Shown: piece after piece, positions 47,445 through 59,600 of the stretch
Layout: each line of letters starts with the position of its first letter
Numbering within the stretch: the stretch's first letter is position 1
Origin: Oxytricha trifallax
Taxonomy: Eukaryota > Ciliophora > Spirotrichea > Sporadotrichida > Oxytrichidae
Assembly (NCBI GenBank): GCA_000711775.1
Contig: ARYC01000408.1
Location: 80,378-144,377, forward strand
DNA length: 64,000 nucleotides
Reading direction: 5' to 3'
Position numbers and translations under genes: made by a program
Notes under the pieces: generated by a model
Database searches by the model: none
What the model was told of the DNA's origin: nothing
What the model saw: the letters and a program-made list of their open reading frames with translations, nothing else

Positions 47445-47960
47445 AAATTAAAACGATGACGACTTGAATTCACGTCCATAACGCTAAATTAAAAGAATCT
47501 TACTGCCTCCTCTGTACAGAGGACCAAAATAAAAACTTTAAGAATCATCTTAAAGTCTAGAATTTGATGCTGCGAGGTCAGTAGAAAAACTAAAAAATGA
47601 TATTTTTAATAGTTTCACATAGTTTGATACTTCTCCTGTTTAACCCAAAATAATAATTAATTTATAAATATTAATGAATTTATGTAAATTTCATTTCATT
47701 TAACTAATATTTGATAATATAATTAACCCAAACAGAGAACATCAATGCTTGAAAGATTTAGGAGATTAAAAGCAGAGAGCCTTCAATCAAGTAATTACAA
47801 TACATAATCTAGAATATTAAGACCATCGTATTCTCAAAATTTGATAGAAGAGTTTCAACATAATACTCCTTATATAGTTGATTAACATTAACAAAATATC
47901 AAATTAATAATTATTTATAAATATATAAAATATCCCATATTTAATTTGTGATGCAAGATT
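47445..47960 (+). CDS. Two possible coding fragments, one zinc-finger-like
   Basis: Fragment 1 (about 47463-47620): HVHNAKLKESYCLLC then NKNFKNHLKVQN, resembling parts of C2H2 fingers (Cys-x2-Cys, later His). Fragment 2 (about 47750-47955): MLERFRRLKAESLQSS then SQNLIEEFQHNTPYIVDQ to a TGA. They are separated by AT-rich DNA and may be MDSs of one gene, but no pointer was found. Confidence 0.35.
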
Positions 47961-48699
47961 ATTAAATAAGCTCAATTAAATTAACATTAATAATTTTATC
48001 CCTATCATTAAAATTACAGGCCTTATTATTTATACCTATTAATAATTTAATTATAGGTATAAATTTTATTTTATTATATTATATATAATTTCATTCATTT
48101 ATAATCAACTCTATTTCTTGAGTCATTTTTTTATGAATAGTTTATATTCTAATTTTTAAGAATATATATATTTTAGTATTAGAGTAGAAATAAATATAGC
48201 AGTAGTAATTAAAACCAGAGATCCTAAATATTAGAAAATTACTTAAATAAGTAAAATGATATAAGAGTATTAAATAAATCTTAAAGCCAAGGTCGAAGGT
48301 TTTTGTTAATAATAAAAAAGAAATTAATTAAAGATTTTTTAATTTATAAAATTTATAATTAAAAATAAAATTGTTTGATGAGGGAAGTATTGAGAGATAT
48401 AATTCCAATTAGAGTATATTAGATACTATTAAATTAAAATTACAAATAATTTTTTGATTTGAAATTTAAATATTAGGACTTAAAATAATATTAAATATAA
48501 TATTATATAATATTAGTTAAATCATTTTTTATTATAATATCTTAATAATTCTCAAACAATTAGAATTATATTTATCAGAAATTTATTTTGCAAAAATAAA
48601 AATTTGAAATTTTTCATGTAAATCAAACCTACTACAATATTAATGGATAAGGCTATCTAAAATATTTATAGTTGAGATAATTAAAAAAATACTAATTTT

Positions 48700-48886
48700 T
48701 AGTATTTATACATTTTGGGGTTTTTTTCGTAAAAAAATATATTAATACTTTTTAGCCAGAAAGTAATTTTGTTTTCTTTTGAATTAGAGCGAGTGCAGTG
48801 AGATAATTTTTTATCCTAATTTTATTTTAGTACGGTAGCTCAACAGGTTCAATTCTTTCTAATAAGTATCTCACCTCCAAAGCCAT
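48700..48886 (-). CDS. Possible N-terminal MDS, unknown protein
   Basis: ATG 48886, frame MALEVRYLLERIEPVELPYQ then NYLTALALIQKKTKLLSG, clearly richer in coding character than its flanks. The block probably ends near 48765. It continues into AT-rich DNA containing a C4A4-like word at about 48712, so the next MDS is elsewhere. It might be the start of the 44.8-46.5 kb gene (same strand), but that is unproven. Confidence 0.45.
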
Positions 48887-49302
48887 TTAGAAGAAAATTC
48901 CTTTTATAATATAAAACTAATGTTTACCCACAAAAAAATATTTTACAGTTCACTATCAAAATTTTAATATTAATATGGTTTATTTAACTACGAACTTTTG
49001 TAATTTATTTTATAATATTTTGCTAAAACAAATTAATGATATTTATTAAGTATACCGCATCAAAAGCAGGTGGACTCTTTATTAAATAACTATCTATATT
49101 TATTAATATTTTATTATAGTAATTTTTTAACTCCATATAACAAGATTTTAATAGTAATTTCCAAAATAAAGTATAAACTAACAATGATTTGAAGTATTCA
49201 GGATACAATAAAAGCACTTTTTATTTATATTTGACTTCTTTTATATAAAAATATTCTTTTAAATATCGAGATTTTAATGCGGAAATATATAAAATATTAA
49301 TA

Positions 49303-49679
49303 ATGGAAGAAATCTATAATCTCAGAATCACAATTTATAATAATTATTCGAAAATTAAAATTAAGTTTAAGAGTATTAGAGAAGATTATTAAGAAATGAA
49401 ACTGCTGGAAAATCATTTAAAAATAATGTATAATTCTCAAATTAATCAAGTCCCTCAGACCAGATTTAATGAATTTTTATCAATTTTAAAAGGTATTTGT
49501 TTATATATTTTATTTTTATTTTATATAAATGCATATTTATATTTAAATATTAAATACTTCCAGATACAATAATTACAATCTCCAGTGATAAATCATTCAT
49601 TAAAAAGCAGACTACCACCTAAAGTAGAATAGCAGTATTGATAGATTTATATTAATATTATTTACAATTAAATAATTGA
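49303..49679 (+). CDS. Small gene with a 71-bp spliceosomal-type intron
   Basis: Exon 1 is 49303-49492 (MEEIYNLRITIYNNYSK, VPQTRFNEFLSILK), the intron is 49493-49563 (GTATTTG...TTCCAG), exon 2 is 49564-49679 (TIITISSDKSFIKKQ, SRIAVLIDLYQYYLQLNN) ending in TGA. 101 codons. Good GT-AG sites and continuous frame. Charged helical N-terminal half. No family recognised. Confidence 0.6.
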
Positions 49680-50186
49680 ATTTATTTAATTAAATTAAAG
49701 TAAATTAATTTTCAAATTCTCAACAAATATCATAATACTTATCAATAATATTATATATTATATGATATCAATATAAAACATAACACCTTGAATTATTATT
49801 ATCTTTATGAAAATTTAATATAATTGATATTTTTACTTTTAATTTCATTGAAAATAAAAATAAAAGATGTATTTATTAATATGGAGTAATGATAATCTCA
49901 TAAATTTATTACATTTTTCATAATATTCATTCTAAAATATTAAGTAACGTAAATCAATGCCTGCTATAAATGATCACACATTAATGGAAATATTAAGAAA
50001 TACTCATACTCTAGGTTAATCTAAAAATATCAATTTTTAATAATTTAATTTATTTATTGAGTGATTACTTAAGAAATTAAAAGAATTCATTTGATTGATT
50101 AATTAAACTTTAAATAGCAGATAATTTTATTATAATTAATTAACATAATTCACTTAAACTGATCAGAATTAATTAGATTAATAAAA

Positions 50187-51480
50187 ATGAAGGGCGAGAG
50201 AACCCCAATGAGATTTGGAATTATGACTAACAAATCAATTAAAAGAGATCCTAAATTATTCTATAGTTATGCTTGTAATGATGGAATCTAACATTTATGC
50301 TTGAATCATAGCTATAATTAATCACATAAGGTCATTAATGACTAATTATTTATATAATGTATAATTTTTGTAATTAAGTTTTGTAGGTATTTTTTTTTTA
50401 TATTAGTACTTTTACTTGTACTTTTTATGTGATACTATTAACAAATTTAATCTATAAAATCATTATAATTTCTTACTAATCATGTGTGAAATGCAGCAAC
50501 ATGAAGAAATTAGAGCGAGAATATTATGAATATGACGAAAATCGCAAAAGAGCAAAATATTTGAAAGATAATAAAACCTATAATCCAGGAAAATTTCAAT
50601 ATAGTGGTAATAAAGACTGCAAAATATGTGATTTTGATAAATATTAAGTTCTTGAGATTGAAAATAAATAGGAATTTGTAAATAAAAAAGCATAGAGGAA
50701 GAGAAATTATTAGGAATGGCATCAACCACGATAAACACTTCATATTATTTAAAATGGTAATGTAATTAAATTAAATAGAAATGTATTAAAATGTATTATA
50801 TTTTATTTGAATCTTTAATAAATGGTTTGAAATATAATCAATTTTTAAAAATGTACTTTTATAAATAATATCATGTTTTTACATAATTATTATTACTATT
50901 TCTTTCACAATGCTCGTGTGTGGTGGGATAAAGAACCAATATATCTAAAACCTGAAAAAGATTTTGAATATAGGGATTAGTAATTTGATTTGTTTCATTA
51001 AAAGCCAAAAGAAGAAATTACAGACAATAATAATAAAAGTTAAAAATAAGTTTTAATAGTAAGAAGGAAAAGAAAAGTTAAAAGAACTTGGAGCTTTAAG
51101 AATTATTGGCATTACCGTTTTCTTAAACTGGATATATAATATCGCAGATAGCAGCGTAAGAAAAAGCTATAAATTCGTAATTTAATAAGTAATTCTCTAT
51201 TTTTATATGTAAAATATATTTTGATTAAAAAGCAAGATGAATTTGAAAAGAAGAGAATCATTAGAATTGCAAAGCATAAAAATCTTAAATTATATGGAGT
51301 TCACTCAATTGGCTCAATTATAATAGATCAAGAAGCTTATGATGAGGAGTAGGAACAGCTTAAACAATTAGATAAGTAATTTTATGATCCTGAAGGGCTT
51401 GGAGTAGAGGATGTAGACTACAAAGTTGGCAACATAACTGGAGCCAAATACATTAAATTTATGCTCCAAAACCCCTATTA
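50187..51480 (+). CDS. Gene A1 of the tandem A-B array, two Cys-x2-Cys motifs, MDS/IES-split
   Basis: ATG 50187 (MKGERTPMRFGIMTNKSIK). IES 1: MDS ends TAATCA 50319-50324, resumes at TAATCA 50477-50482. IES 2: TTCA 50739-50742, resumes 50904-50907; both joins are in frame. The protein has CVKC and KDCKIC (a possible zinc ribbon, about residues 47-110), a Lys/Arg-rich stretch (RRKRKVKRTW, RRQQRKKK) and a conserved acidic end (YDPEGLGVEDVDY, then TG). A GT-AG intron at about 51190-51237 is possible. The C-terminus runs into a repeat and its stop is uncertain. Paralogues: A2 and A3. A nuclear, nucleic-acid-binding role is a guess from composition. Confidence 0.68.
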
Positions 51481-51488
51481 CTTAATTA

Positions 51489-51612
51489 TGCATTATAATA
51501 ACCCCCCCTATAACTTATCTTTGTTTTATAATACCCCCCTATAACTTACCTTTGATTTATAGTTACCCCCTAAATAACTCATTTATAAGATATAACCTCC
51601 CTAAATAACATT
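51489..51612. repeat. ~32-bp tandem repeat, four diverged units
   Basis: Units of the form TATAATACCCCCCTATAACTTACCTTTGATT repeated about four times with growing divergence. It sits at the end of gene A1 and may have replaced its natural 3' end. Confidence 0.65.
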
Positions 51613-51679
51613 TTTATGTTATTAACATTAGTACTATATAGATATTTTTTATAATACAAGCTTGTTAATAAAAATAAAA

Positions 51680-51975
51680 TCGTGAGCATATATTCAAACT
51701 TCGCTCAACAAGAAGTCCAAGATTACTATGATAATTCCAAGACTATTTAAAGTTATAAGTGGTTTAGAAAAGATTATTTATTAAATAGATTCCCTTCAGA
51801 AACCAAACCTTCGATTGTTTTGAGTTAGTACGCGGAAAAAAATGATTAATATTGGAAAACTTCTTATCGTGAAGTTAAGAGTAATTTGTTGAAGGATTAG
51901 AGAAATGATTTGAAACAGGCTTTATAAGAATTAAATTAGTAATAAAAAATAAAAAATATATATATAGATGGTTGA
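51680..51975 (+). CDS. Gene B1 of the tandem A-B array
   Basis: Frame from about 51680 to TGA 51973-51975: QQEVQDYYDNSK, WFRKDYLLNRFPSETKPS, IVLSQYAEKNDQYWKTSYRE. The core F-P-x(4)-K/R-P-x-I/V-V/L-L/M-x-x-Y-A-E recurs in B2 and B3. Gln-rich C-terminus (QALQELNQQQ) uses TAA/TAG codons. The start is not defined; it could be an exon of a larger gene. No known family. Confidence 0.5.
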
Positions 51976-52292
51976 TTATAAATTTTTAATAATAATTAAA
52001 ATTTAAATAATTATTAAAAAATAGAATACTATCAAGGATCAAGTTACAAACAACGGGATTTATATGATTAAGATTGAAGGTTAAATAAGTATATATAAAT
52101 AATTTATGAAAACTAATTTATATTTAATTTGTTTATTAAAAAATGCCACTAATTCTCAAATGAAATTATTATATTGAGATACAAATCTCATTAATATTTC
52201 TATTAATTTTTAATGATTGATCAATTAAATTATAAATAGTGAATTAAATATATTAATAAAATCTGACATAAATATTTATATATCTTGCAAAA

Positions 52293-53338
52293 ATGAAAGG
52301 ATAGAGAACTCCCTCAAGATATGGCATTAGCACAAATAAATCTTTAAAAACTGATCCAAAACTAATAAAAGGTTATCGCGATTTCCACACAATAAATTAC
52401 ATGAATTCTATAGACAGAAAGAGTACTTCATCAAAATACTTATCTGATGAGTGGTAAATTGTTATATATTTATATCTTTTTTTTAACATAAAACTATAAT
52501 GTAATTAATTGGTGCCATAAGTGCAATAATATGCGAAGTTAGGCTTCAAAAGAACATGTATATATGGAAAAGCGTAGAAAGATATTGTATAAATTAAAAG
52601 GCTTGCTTTTTACTCCTAGCATATTCAATTTTAAAGGTCCTACCAAACAAGATTGCTAGTAATGCTAATTTACCAAGTATGGGATATATCACAGGCAGCT
52701 TAAATATGAAATTATTGATAAGAAATCACAGAGATAGATGCCTCTTTAGTCAATTTTAATGTAAAAAACATAAATATTTTATGTATTAATAGGAATTTAA
52801 CGTTTTATTTGGATATGCTTATAAAATATATCGAATCTCAGAAGAGTAGAATAATGAAACTGATAGCTTAAGTGAAGAATTAATCGATTAATATTTCTAG
52901 CAACCTAATGTTTCACATAACTGCATATAAATTGACAACTTTATTCAATCACAAATAAAAATTAAAGTCTAATATAACAAATCATAAAAAATCTAAAAAT
53001 CACCTTAAAATTTCTAATAGAGCCATAATAAGTATCAATAATTTGTAAATTTTAAGTAAAAACGCAGGTTAAAGCATTAAGAATTTGAGGAAAAATGAAT
53101 AAAAAGAATAGCAAAGTAAAAGAAGTTAGTCAAAAATGGAGTAAATAAAATAGGGTCAGTAATTTTAGATCAAATGGGGTATAATGAAGAGTAGTAGGAA
53201 TTTAAATAAATAGATAAGAAATATTATGATCCTGAGGGACTTGGAGTTGAAGGGGTAGACTATGAAATTGATAAAGAAACTGGAGTACAAAATATATTTC
53301 TTTATAAAAATGCAGGAAAGATATTTATGGTTTATTGA
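52293..53338 (+). CDS. Gene A2 of the tandem A-B array, with an internal TGA
   Basis: ATG 52293 (MKGQRTPSRYGISTNKSLK). A 58-bp IES with pointer TGGT (52452-52455 and 52510-52513) joins SDEW to CHKCNNM in frame; it lacks a terminal AG, so it is not a standard intron. Cys motifs CHKC and QDCQQC (then FTKY). A second junction near 52740-52795 is implied by a frame change. The distal part matches A1: FEEK, TGA (53097-53099) where A1 has Arg, IKRIAK, then ILDQMGYNEEQQ, YYDPEGLGVEGVDYEIDKETG, ending MVY and TGA 53336-53338. The internal TGA may be damage or may lie in an unrecognised IES. Confidence 0.68.
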
Positions 53339-53834
53339 TAGTTAAATTGATTTTATTTCTATAAGATTAAATTTAGAGTAAAGTAAAATAAATGGAAATT
53401 AAGAAATGCTATGACATTAATTAATGACTTAGAGTGTCTTAAATTATAAATTATTTTAATTTTCTATATCTTAATGATATTTTTAGCCTTGCTTAATCTT
53501 TGGAACCCTTATGCTAGTGTCTATGACTATCTTATTAATTTTGAGATTACTTTACCAGTGTTGATTTTTTGTTTGTTTTTTTCACATTTATTTTTATAAA
53601 TTTCAGCTTTTTATTTAAAAGATTAAGTTTTAGAAACCTATTAACCTTAATTGATAAGTGTCAAAAGTTATTTCTTGTAGCTTTATTTATTTTTAATTGA
53701 AAACTCTCAATAATTTCTAAGCAAATAAAAATCTTGCCAAATTAATTTATTAAAAATATCAGTTTATATTGGACTTATGATTAAAAACTAATTAGTATAT
53801 TTGGATAAGAAATTGTAGTTTTTAATAAAAGGAA

Positions 53835-54345
53835 CACAAGTTAATTCGAGGACTACGATAGTTAAACAAATGCATACATTTACAATAAATAAAGTAAAGA
53901 TTATGAAAATATCTTAAATTCTATTAATAGCTTGTTCCTTATATATATCAATATGTATTTACTTAACTTTCTTATATTATTGATAAAATCTGCCTTATCT
54001 TTTAAACTATTTAACATGCATTTATTTTTTAAATACAAACTAATATATAAGAAGATGTTAGCAAACACATCTCTAAATCGTCTTGAAATAGAAAGATTTC
54101 CAATAAAATCAATAGATTAATTATCAAAACATTAAAAATAAAACATTGAATAAAGAAAAAGAATGCAAATAAAGTTCCCTTGTTATGATAAAACTCACAT
54201 AGTATTGGCTTAATATGCTGAGAGAGGAGAGTAGTATTGGAGGAAACCTTATAAATCATATATGAATTCATTGAAGAAATAGGAGATAATTGATGTATTT
54301 GAAACACTGAGAGATTTTTATAGTATAATAAATAATGTAAATTTA
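53835..54345 (+). CDS. Gene B2 of the tandem A-B array, two blocks
   Basis: Block 1 about 53835-53925: TSQFEDYDSQTNAYIYNKQS, matching the DYYDNSKTIQSYKW part of B1. Block 2 about 54168-54330: KFPCYDKTHIVLAQYAERGE then QYWRKPYKSYMNSLKKQ. The ~240 bp between them is an AT-rich segment in another frame, probably an IES. No known family. Confidence 0.52.
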
Positions 54346-54824
54346 ATTTATTCATTCTTTTAATTAAAATAGAAGTAATTATATATTTATACAACTAATA
54401 AGAATCATTAAATAATATTAAATAATATTTTAATGCTACTTTTTGTTTAAATTTATCTAGATTAATGAACATTTTTAATACAATAAGAATCTATGATTAA
54501 TTTAAATATAAAAATTTAAATTAGAAATAAGTAAAATATATAATATTTAAATAAATGAGATTACAAAAGCGGATATTATGATTATTTATGATTAGTTTTT
54601 TACTATCAAGAAGTGCAAATAATTGCTACTATTATAAATGCCGTTTATTTTGCATTTTGAATTGCTTCAAATTTTGAATTAGTTTTAATTATAAATAAAA
54701 GTTTAATCAAATTATAATTAAAATTGAAGGATTTATATATGTAATTTGTATATCCATAAAAAATTTAAATAATTCATATATCACTAAATTTTTTGCATAT
54801 TTTTATTAATTAAACTATCTTAAA

Positions 54825-56040
54825 ATGAAAGGATAGAGAACTCCCATGAGATTTGGATTAATGACTAACAAATCAATAAAAAAGAATTTCAAATAACATA
54901 AAAGATTTATTAACTCCATCGATACAGTTGATTTGGTTTCTTTTGAATATAAAACAATTAGTAATATTGATTCTAAATCATGGTATTTAATTTAATATTC
55001 ATAATATATAATGATATTTTTACAAAGCATTTAAAGATTTAAAATTAATTTAAAAATATACATTTATAACTGGTGCTAAACATGTATTACTGACAGAAAA
55101 TAAAAGCTAATTGATCATTAAGTCGAACAAGAATACAATGAATTACTTTGTGGATACTTGAAATCTGTATTTAAATTAGACAAATTTGAATATATTAAGA
55201 ACTCTAATTGTCAATAATGTTTGTTGCTACAATACGCTGAAATTGAAGAGACAAATTTATAAGAAATTATAGATAAAAGCAAGCAGAGAAGAAAGTTACA
55301 TAAAAAAGATATCTTTTTAATACTAATTATATTTATTTATCAATAGTAAAATAATAGGCGAATATTAATATATTATTATAATATAATGATTATAAGAAGT
55401 AATGAATACATTGATTTCACATGCTAATAGTTTCCAAAGTTTATATTTTATATTTCTAACTTACCTAAGTGATTAACTAAATAACTAATATAATGATTAT
55501 AATAATTACGATATCTTGAAAGATGATAAAGAAGAAAATTATTTATAAATAAACAGTACTTAAAATTAATAAAAATAAAATAATCAGAATAAACATAGTA
55601 AAATTTCCTAATCATTAAATGGGAATACTAATTTCATGAAAAAGGAATAGAAACAATATAAATTAAGTAAAAATAAGTAAATTTTTATTAAGAAATCAGA
55701 TGATTTTATTTAATACAAGCACCTTTTATTTAGTAAATATTGCCATTATAGTTGGGGTTGGTATAATACAAATGATAAGTTTTCGGAACTTAAGGAGATT
55801 GATTAATTAAAAAAGAGACTTATAAAACTTAAAAAATCTCTCTAGTAAAACAATTAAAACTTAAATGAACAAAATTTGATTTAACAGGATGTAGATTCTG
55901 GATTAAAAAGCAAAGATAGCGAAATTGAAATTGATAATTAAACTGGAAAATCATACTCAAAATATTTAATATTTTCATCATTAATCTCTTTTATGTATGT
56001 TTTTTTATAGATAATAATAATAAACTATAATAAAATCATA
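54825..56040 (+). CDS. Gene A3 of the tandem A-B array, most diverged
   Basis: ATG 54825 (MKGQRTPMRFGLMTNKSIKK). The Cys motifs appear as WCQTC (about 55075) and NCQQCLLLQYAE (about 55210), in the same order as A1 and A2. The next block, after a gap near 55310-55500, is Gln/Asn-rich (DFIQYKHLLFSKYCHYSWGW, then KEIDQLKKRLIKLKKSLQQ) and ends with EIDNQTG, echoing the TG end of A1 and A2. Exon/MDS borders and the stop are not resolved. Confidence 0.55.
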
Positions 56041-56059
56041 GACAAAAGTAAATATCTTC

Positions 56060-56359
56060 TAAAACAAAGAATTAGTGAAACCTAAAGATTAGAACTCATA
56101 ACTTTAAATTAATGTCAAAAATAGAAAAAAGTTGAGATAATTTCCTCGAGACTTGAGACCATAAGTTTTGATGCATAAATACGCAGAACATAGTGAAAAA
56201 GATCAATGTTTTGGCAAAGAAGAAAGGGGAAAACATAAGAAAAAATTGTAATTTATATAAGAAATTTAACAATAACTCCAAGATTATAAATTAAATAATA
56301 ATGTTATAGTTAATTTATTATATAAATATGTAATTAGATTATTGGTTGGGAGAATATGA
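56060..56359 (+). CDS. Gene B3 of the tandem A-B array
   Basis: Frame ending at TGA 56357-56359: KKLRQFPRDLRPQVLMHKYA, then EHSEKDQCFGKEERGKHKKK and a Gln-rich stretch. Aligns with B1 and B2 around F-P-x(5)-P-x-V-L-M-x-K-Y-A-E. The start is undefined and overlaps in a different frame with the open tail after A3. This completes the third A-B unit. Confidence 0.48.
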
Positions 56360-56638
56360 AAAAATTAAATATTAAAAGATATTTAATTGAATTAATTAAG
56401 AGAGCTGAAAATAGCTGTGCTTAATGTAGTAAAAAATCCTGATCCTAATCCAGATTTTAAGTTTATTCTTATAATAATATACATTATTAATTCATTACAT
56501 TTTAAAATAATGATTTTATTCCTTTATTGAAATATATGTGATGCCATGGAAAATCTCCCAATAAAATATGATTATAATAAATTTCTGCTGATTAAATTTA
56601 CACATTTTATAGTGTATTGATAAATTTTAATAACAATA

Positions 56639-57053
56639 TTGTAGAAATACATTTGAATTTGGGAAATTAATTTTAATTAAAATAAATATAATTCAAAATC
56701 GTGGCAGTTAAAGTTGGCCAATTTAAATGATCTTGGGCTCATTCGATAGAGAATTCAAAATTAGCTGAACTTGGTTATTAGCGGTACTATTTTAACGCAT
56801 CCCTGGAGCGAGATAACTTGACTTTAATGTGAGGGTATAATTTAATGAATTTAGAGGAGTTTAATTAAATTGAAGTTATCTCGCTCCAGGGATGCGATAA
56901 AATAGTACCGCCAATAATAAAGTCCAGCTAATTTTGAATTCTCTATCGAATGAGCCCAAGATCATTTAAATTGGCCAACTTTAACAGCCACGATTTTGAA
57001 TTATATTTATTTTAATTAAAATTAATTTCCCAAATTCAAATGTATTTCTACAA
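56639..57053. repeat. 415-bp palindromic MITE, copy 2, TA target duplication
   Basis: Same family and exact length as 35106-35520. TA on both sides (56637-56638, 57054-57055). The arms contain GCAGTTAAAGTTGGCCAATT and GCGGTACTATTTTA on one side and their inverses on the other. Non-coding. Confidence 0.9.
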
Positions 57054-57059
57054 TATTAA

Positions 57060-57432
57060 TTATATATTCTGCTTCAAAAAAATATCAGGAAAGTTAGTTA
57101 ATGATAAATAAAGTTAAAAATTTTTTATATCAAATTGCCATTAAATCAATAAATAGTCAACAAAAAATTCTCATAAAATTTATTATATAAGTAGTTAACT
57201 TACTAAAGAATAAAATGAATAATTCTTCAAAATTCGAGTCAATTATCTCCTTTCTCTAATTCTATATAATTCTATAAAATTTGTAGATTTTATTTTTATT
57301 ATTAGATATTTAGAAATGAAAGTTATTTATGTTTAAGTAAAGATACTGAAAAATATGTAATTTGATTAATCTTTTTTTTTTCAAAAATAATTATTCATAA
57401 TAAATGATTGTTAAAATTGATGATCATGAATT
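57060..57432. other. AT-rich spacer, nothing recognised
   Basis: No coding or repeat signal between the MITE and the T5 left end. Confidence 0.5.
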
Positions 57433-57573
57433 ATTTGAAACCCCAAAACCTCTCAGTGAGGTTTATATGTGCTTTTTATTTATAGAGTATAGTTGGGGTC
57501 TTATTGGGGTTAGTAGAGAAAAACAGGTTTTTTATGAATTTAATGTAAATTTAATGATTATTAGTTGACATAA

Positions 57574-59010
57574 CTCAAACGAATTTATTTTGCCTGTCTA
57601 TGTTTTATCTCTTAAATCTGGCTGTCTTTTAGTGGTTCAAGAATGTCGTCAAATGATTATGTAGGATAGTGAGGAGCTATTATTATCTCGACTGAATTTC
57701 TAATTTCTTCGCTTCCATCTTCCTACTTAATTTGTTTCTAAGCGAAGCTAATTCATTATTTTTCATGCTTTGTGCCAAAGTAAGACATATTTTCCATGTC
57801 GCTCTCTAATATAATAGCAGCAACTGCCCATACATCCCATTATACTGAACCATTGGTCCACTTCTCTCTGATTCGAAAATATCCAGGTGCACCAAGAACC
57901 TTAGCTATGGTTATATTTTCTTATCTTAATGGTCTATTGATATCTATGAAGACTACTTCTAAAGGGCATATGTTCAACATAACATTTTCATGCTTCAAAT
58001 CTCTATGTACATATCCAAGTTTATGTAACTCTTTGACATCCTTAATCATATCTGATAGAATATCATTCAAATCATTTGGGTATCTGTTGTGATATGATAG
58101 TCTTTAAGAGTCATTTCAAATTTCTTTCGTCTAATTTCGATGAAACCAAAGCCTAAAATAACACCATCTAACTTAAGTAAATTCTTGCAGCCTCTTTTCT
58201 ATGCCTCTCTTTAAACCATATATCCGTTAGGGAATTCATTCTGGTACTACTCATTCTTAATTAGATAGCTGAAAGGGTAAACCTTATATGCATACTCATC
58301 AACCACTATGAGTTTTACTTTGTTAGGCACATTTATATTTAAATAATTTTCAATACAACTGCTATGATTAACTGCATTTAGTGCAGGAATATACATAGCT
58401 CTCTCTTAGAAGCATGCTAAAATGTATTCCTACTGGCTAATTTATTGACTCATATCGTTTCTGCCTCTTGAGCTTTTCCTACTACTCACTTTAAGATTCA
58501 AGAGTATTAGAATTTCTCTTGGCAGTTATAAGTTTTTAAGTCTAATCTTACATAAAAACTCACTTAAATGATGCTTCTGCATATGTCTTTTAACTTTGGC
58601 TGAGTGAGTATAAGACTTCATGAACGTCGTGCATTATTACCTGCCATCTACCTAACCATGCGTGAAATAAATCTTCGCTTTACCAGCATGTATCTCATTA
58701 GTATGCCTCTTCAAACTCTACTCAGTTGAGTAGAAGTTTTAATAATTATTGCATTCAAAATCTTTTACTTTTCTACTGGTTGCTGTTCTTTTAGCTCCTT
58801 AACATTTTCAATTTAAGTTTAAAGTCCTATCTCTGATCTCCTCTTCTAGTTCTTAACTTCTATTTTGAAGACCTCTGCTTAAAACTAAAGAACTCTTAGC
58901 TCTACCTCCCTCTCAACTTAAATGACTTCTTGCTTTTTAGTTGAGACAAAGTTTAGCTATGATTATCCAGCTCCAAGAGAGACAGATTTTCGATTTAAGT
59001 TAGCCGCCAT
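57574..59010 (-). pseudogene. TBE 57-kD zinc finger/kinase gene (T5 copy)
   Basis: ATG 59010 to TGA 57574-57576. Related to T1 and T4 but more mutated. HRDLKHENVML has His in place of Pro; the segment equivalent to DFG reads IDINRP-like after a shift; the fingers are partly recognisable (NAMITSSTQLSLKRH-like frame breaks). Several internal TGA codons. Inactive. Confidence 0.82.
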
Positions 59011-59600
59011 GTTTAAATTCAAATTTAAATTTCTATTATTAATAAGTAAAACCTCACTGGTTATATTAACTTTGTAATGGAGTTGGTACCTCAGCAGTAA
59101 TGGTTGATTTAGTGGTGTTAGATTTCATATTTATACTTAGTTTATAAATATAACTTCTCTAATTTCATGCTTAATAATTTTAATTTTGGTACCAACTTAG
59201 ATAAAATTAAGGTTGGTTCTTGTACCAATTAAGCTTTGAACAATTATGGAACTCTTCCATTAAAACCTCAATAGTTTAAAATTTCAATAGCTTAAAACCT
59301 CAATAGTTTAAAACTCGGTACTAATTAAGTTTTGGTACTATTAAAATGGTACCGATTAAAATTAAACGAATATAGTACCAGTACTAATTAAACTTAAACA
59401 AATTTAGTACTAATTTAATGGAACTAAATTGATAAAAATGAAGCTCCATCTCTGAATTTTATTACAGCTTCTGCCAGCCTTCTCCTCATATCCTTACCAG
59501 GTTGGCTTTCTGTAAGATGCCCATACTTAATAATAAAATTTTAAACAGTAGAATCCAGAACTCTACATATTAAAATTTGAAATTCATAAATAGGAAGAAG
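59011..59600. promoter_or_regulatory. T5 divergent intergenic region
   Basis: GGTACTAATTAAGTTTTGG-type motifs between 59200 and 59420, the inverse of those in T1 and T4, including a local triplication near 59265-59310 of a unit like CCTCAATAGTTTAAAA. Confidence 0.5.

Noticed and set aside
51466-51475. CCAAAACCCC word suggesting a TBE end or telomere addition
   Set aside because: A single partial unit inside gene A1 without terminal-repeat sequence beside it.
54029-54394. 121-codon minus-strand hydrophobic frame
   Set aside because: Antisense of gene B2 and AT-rich spacer; composition is that of random AT-rich DNA.
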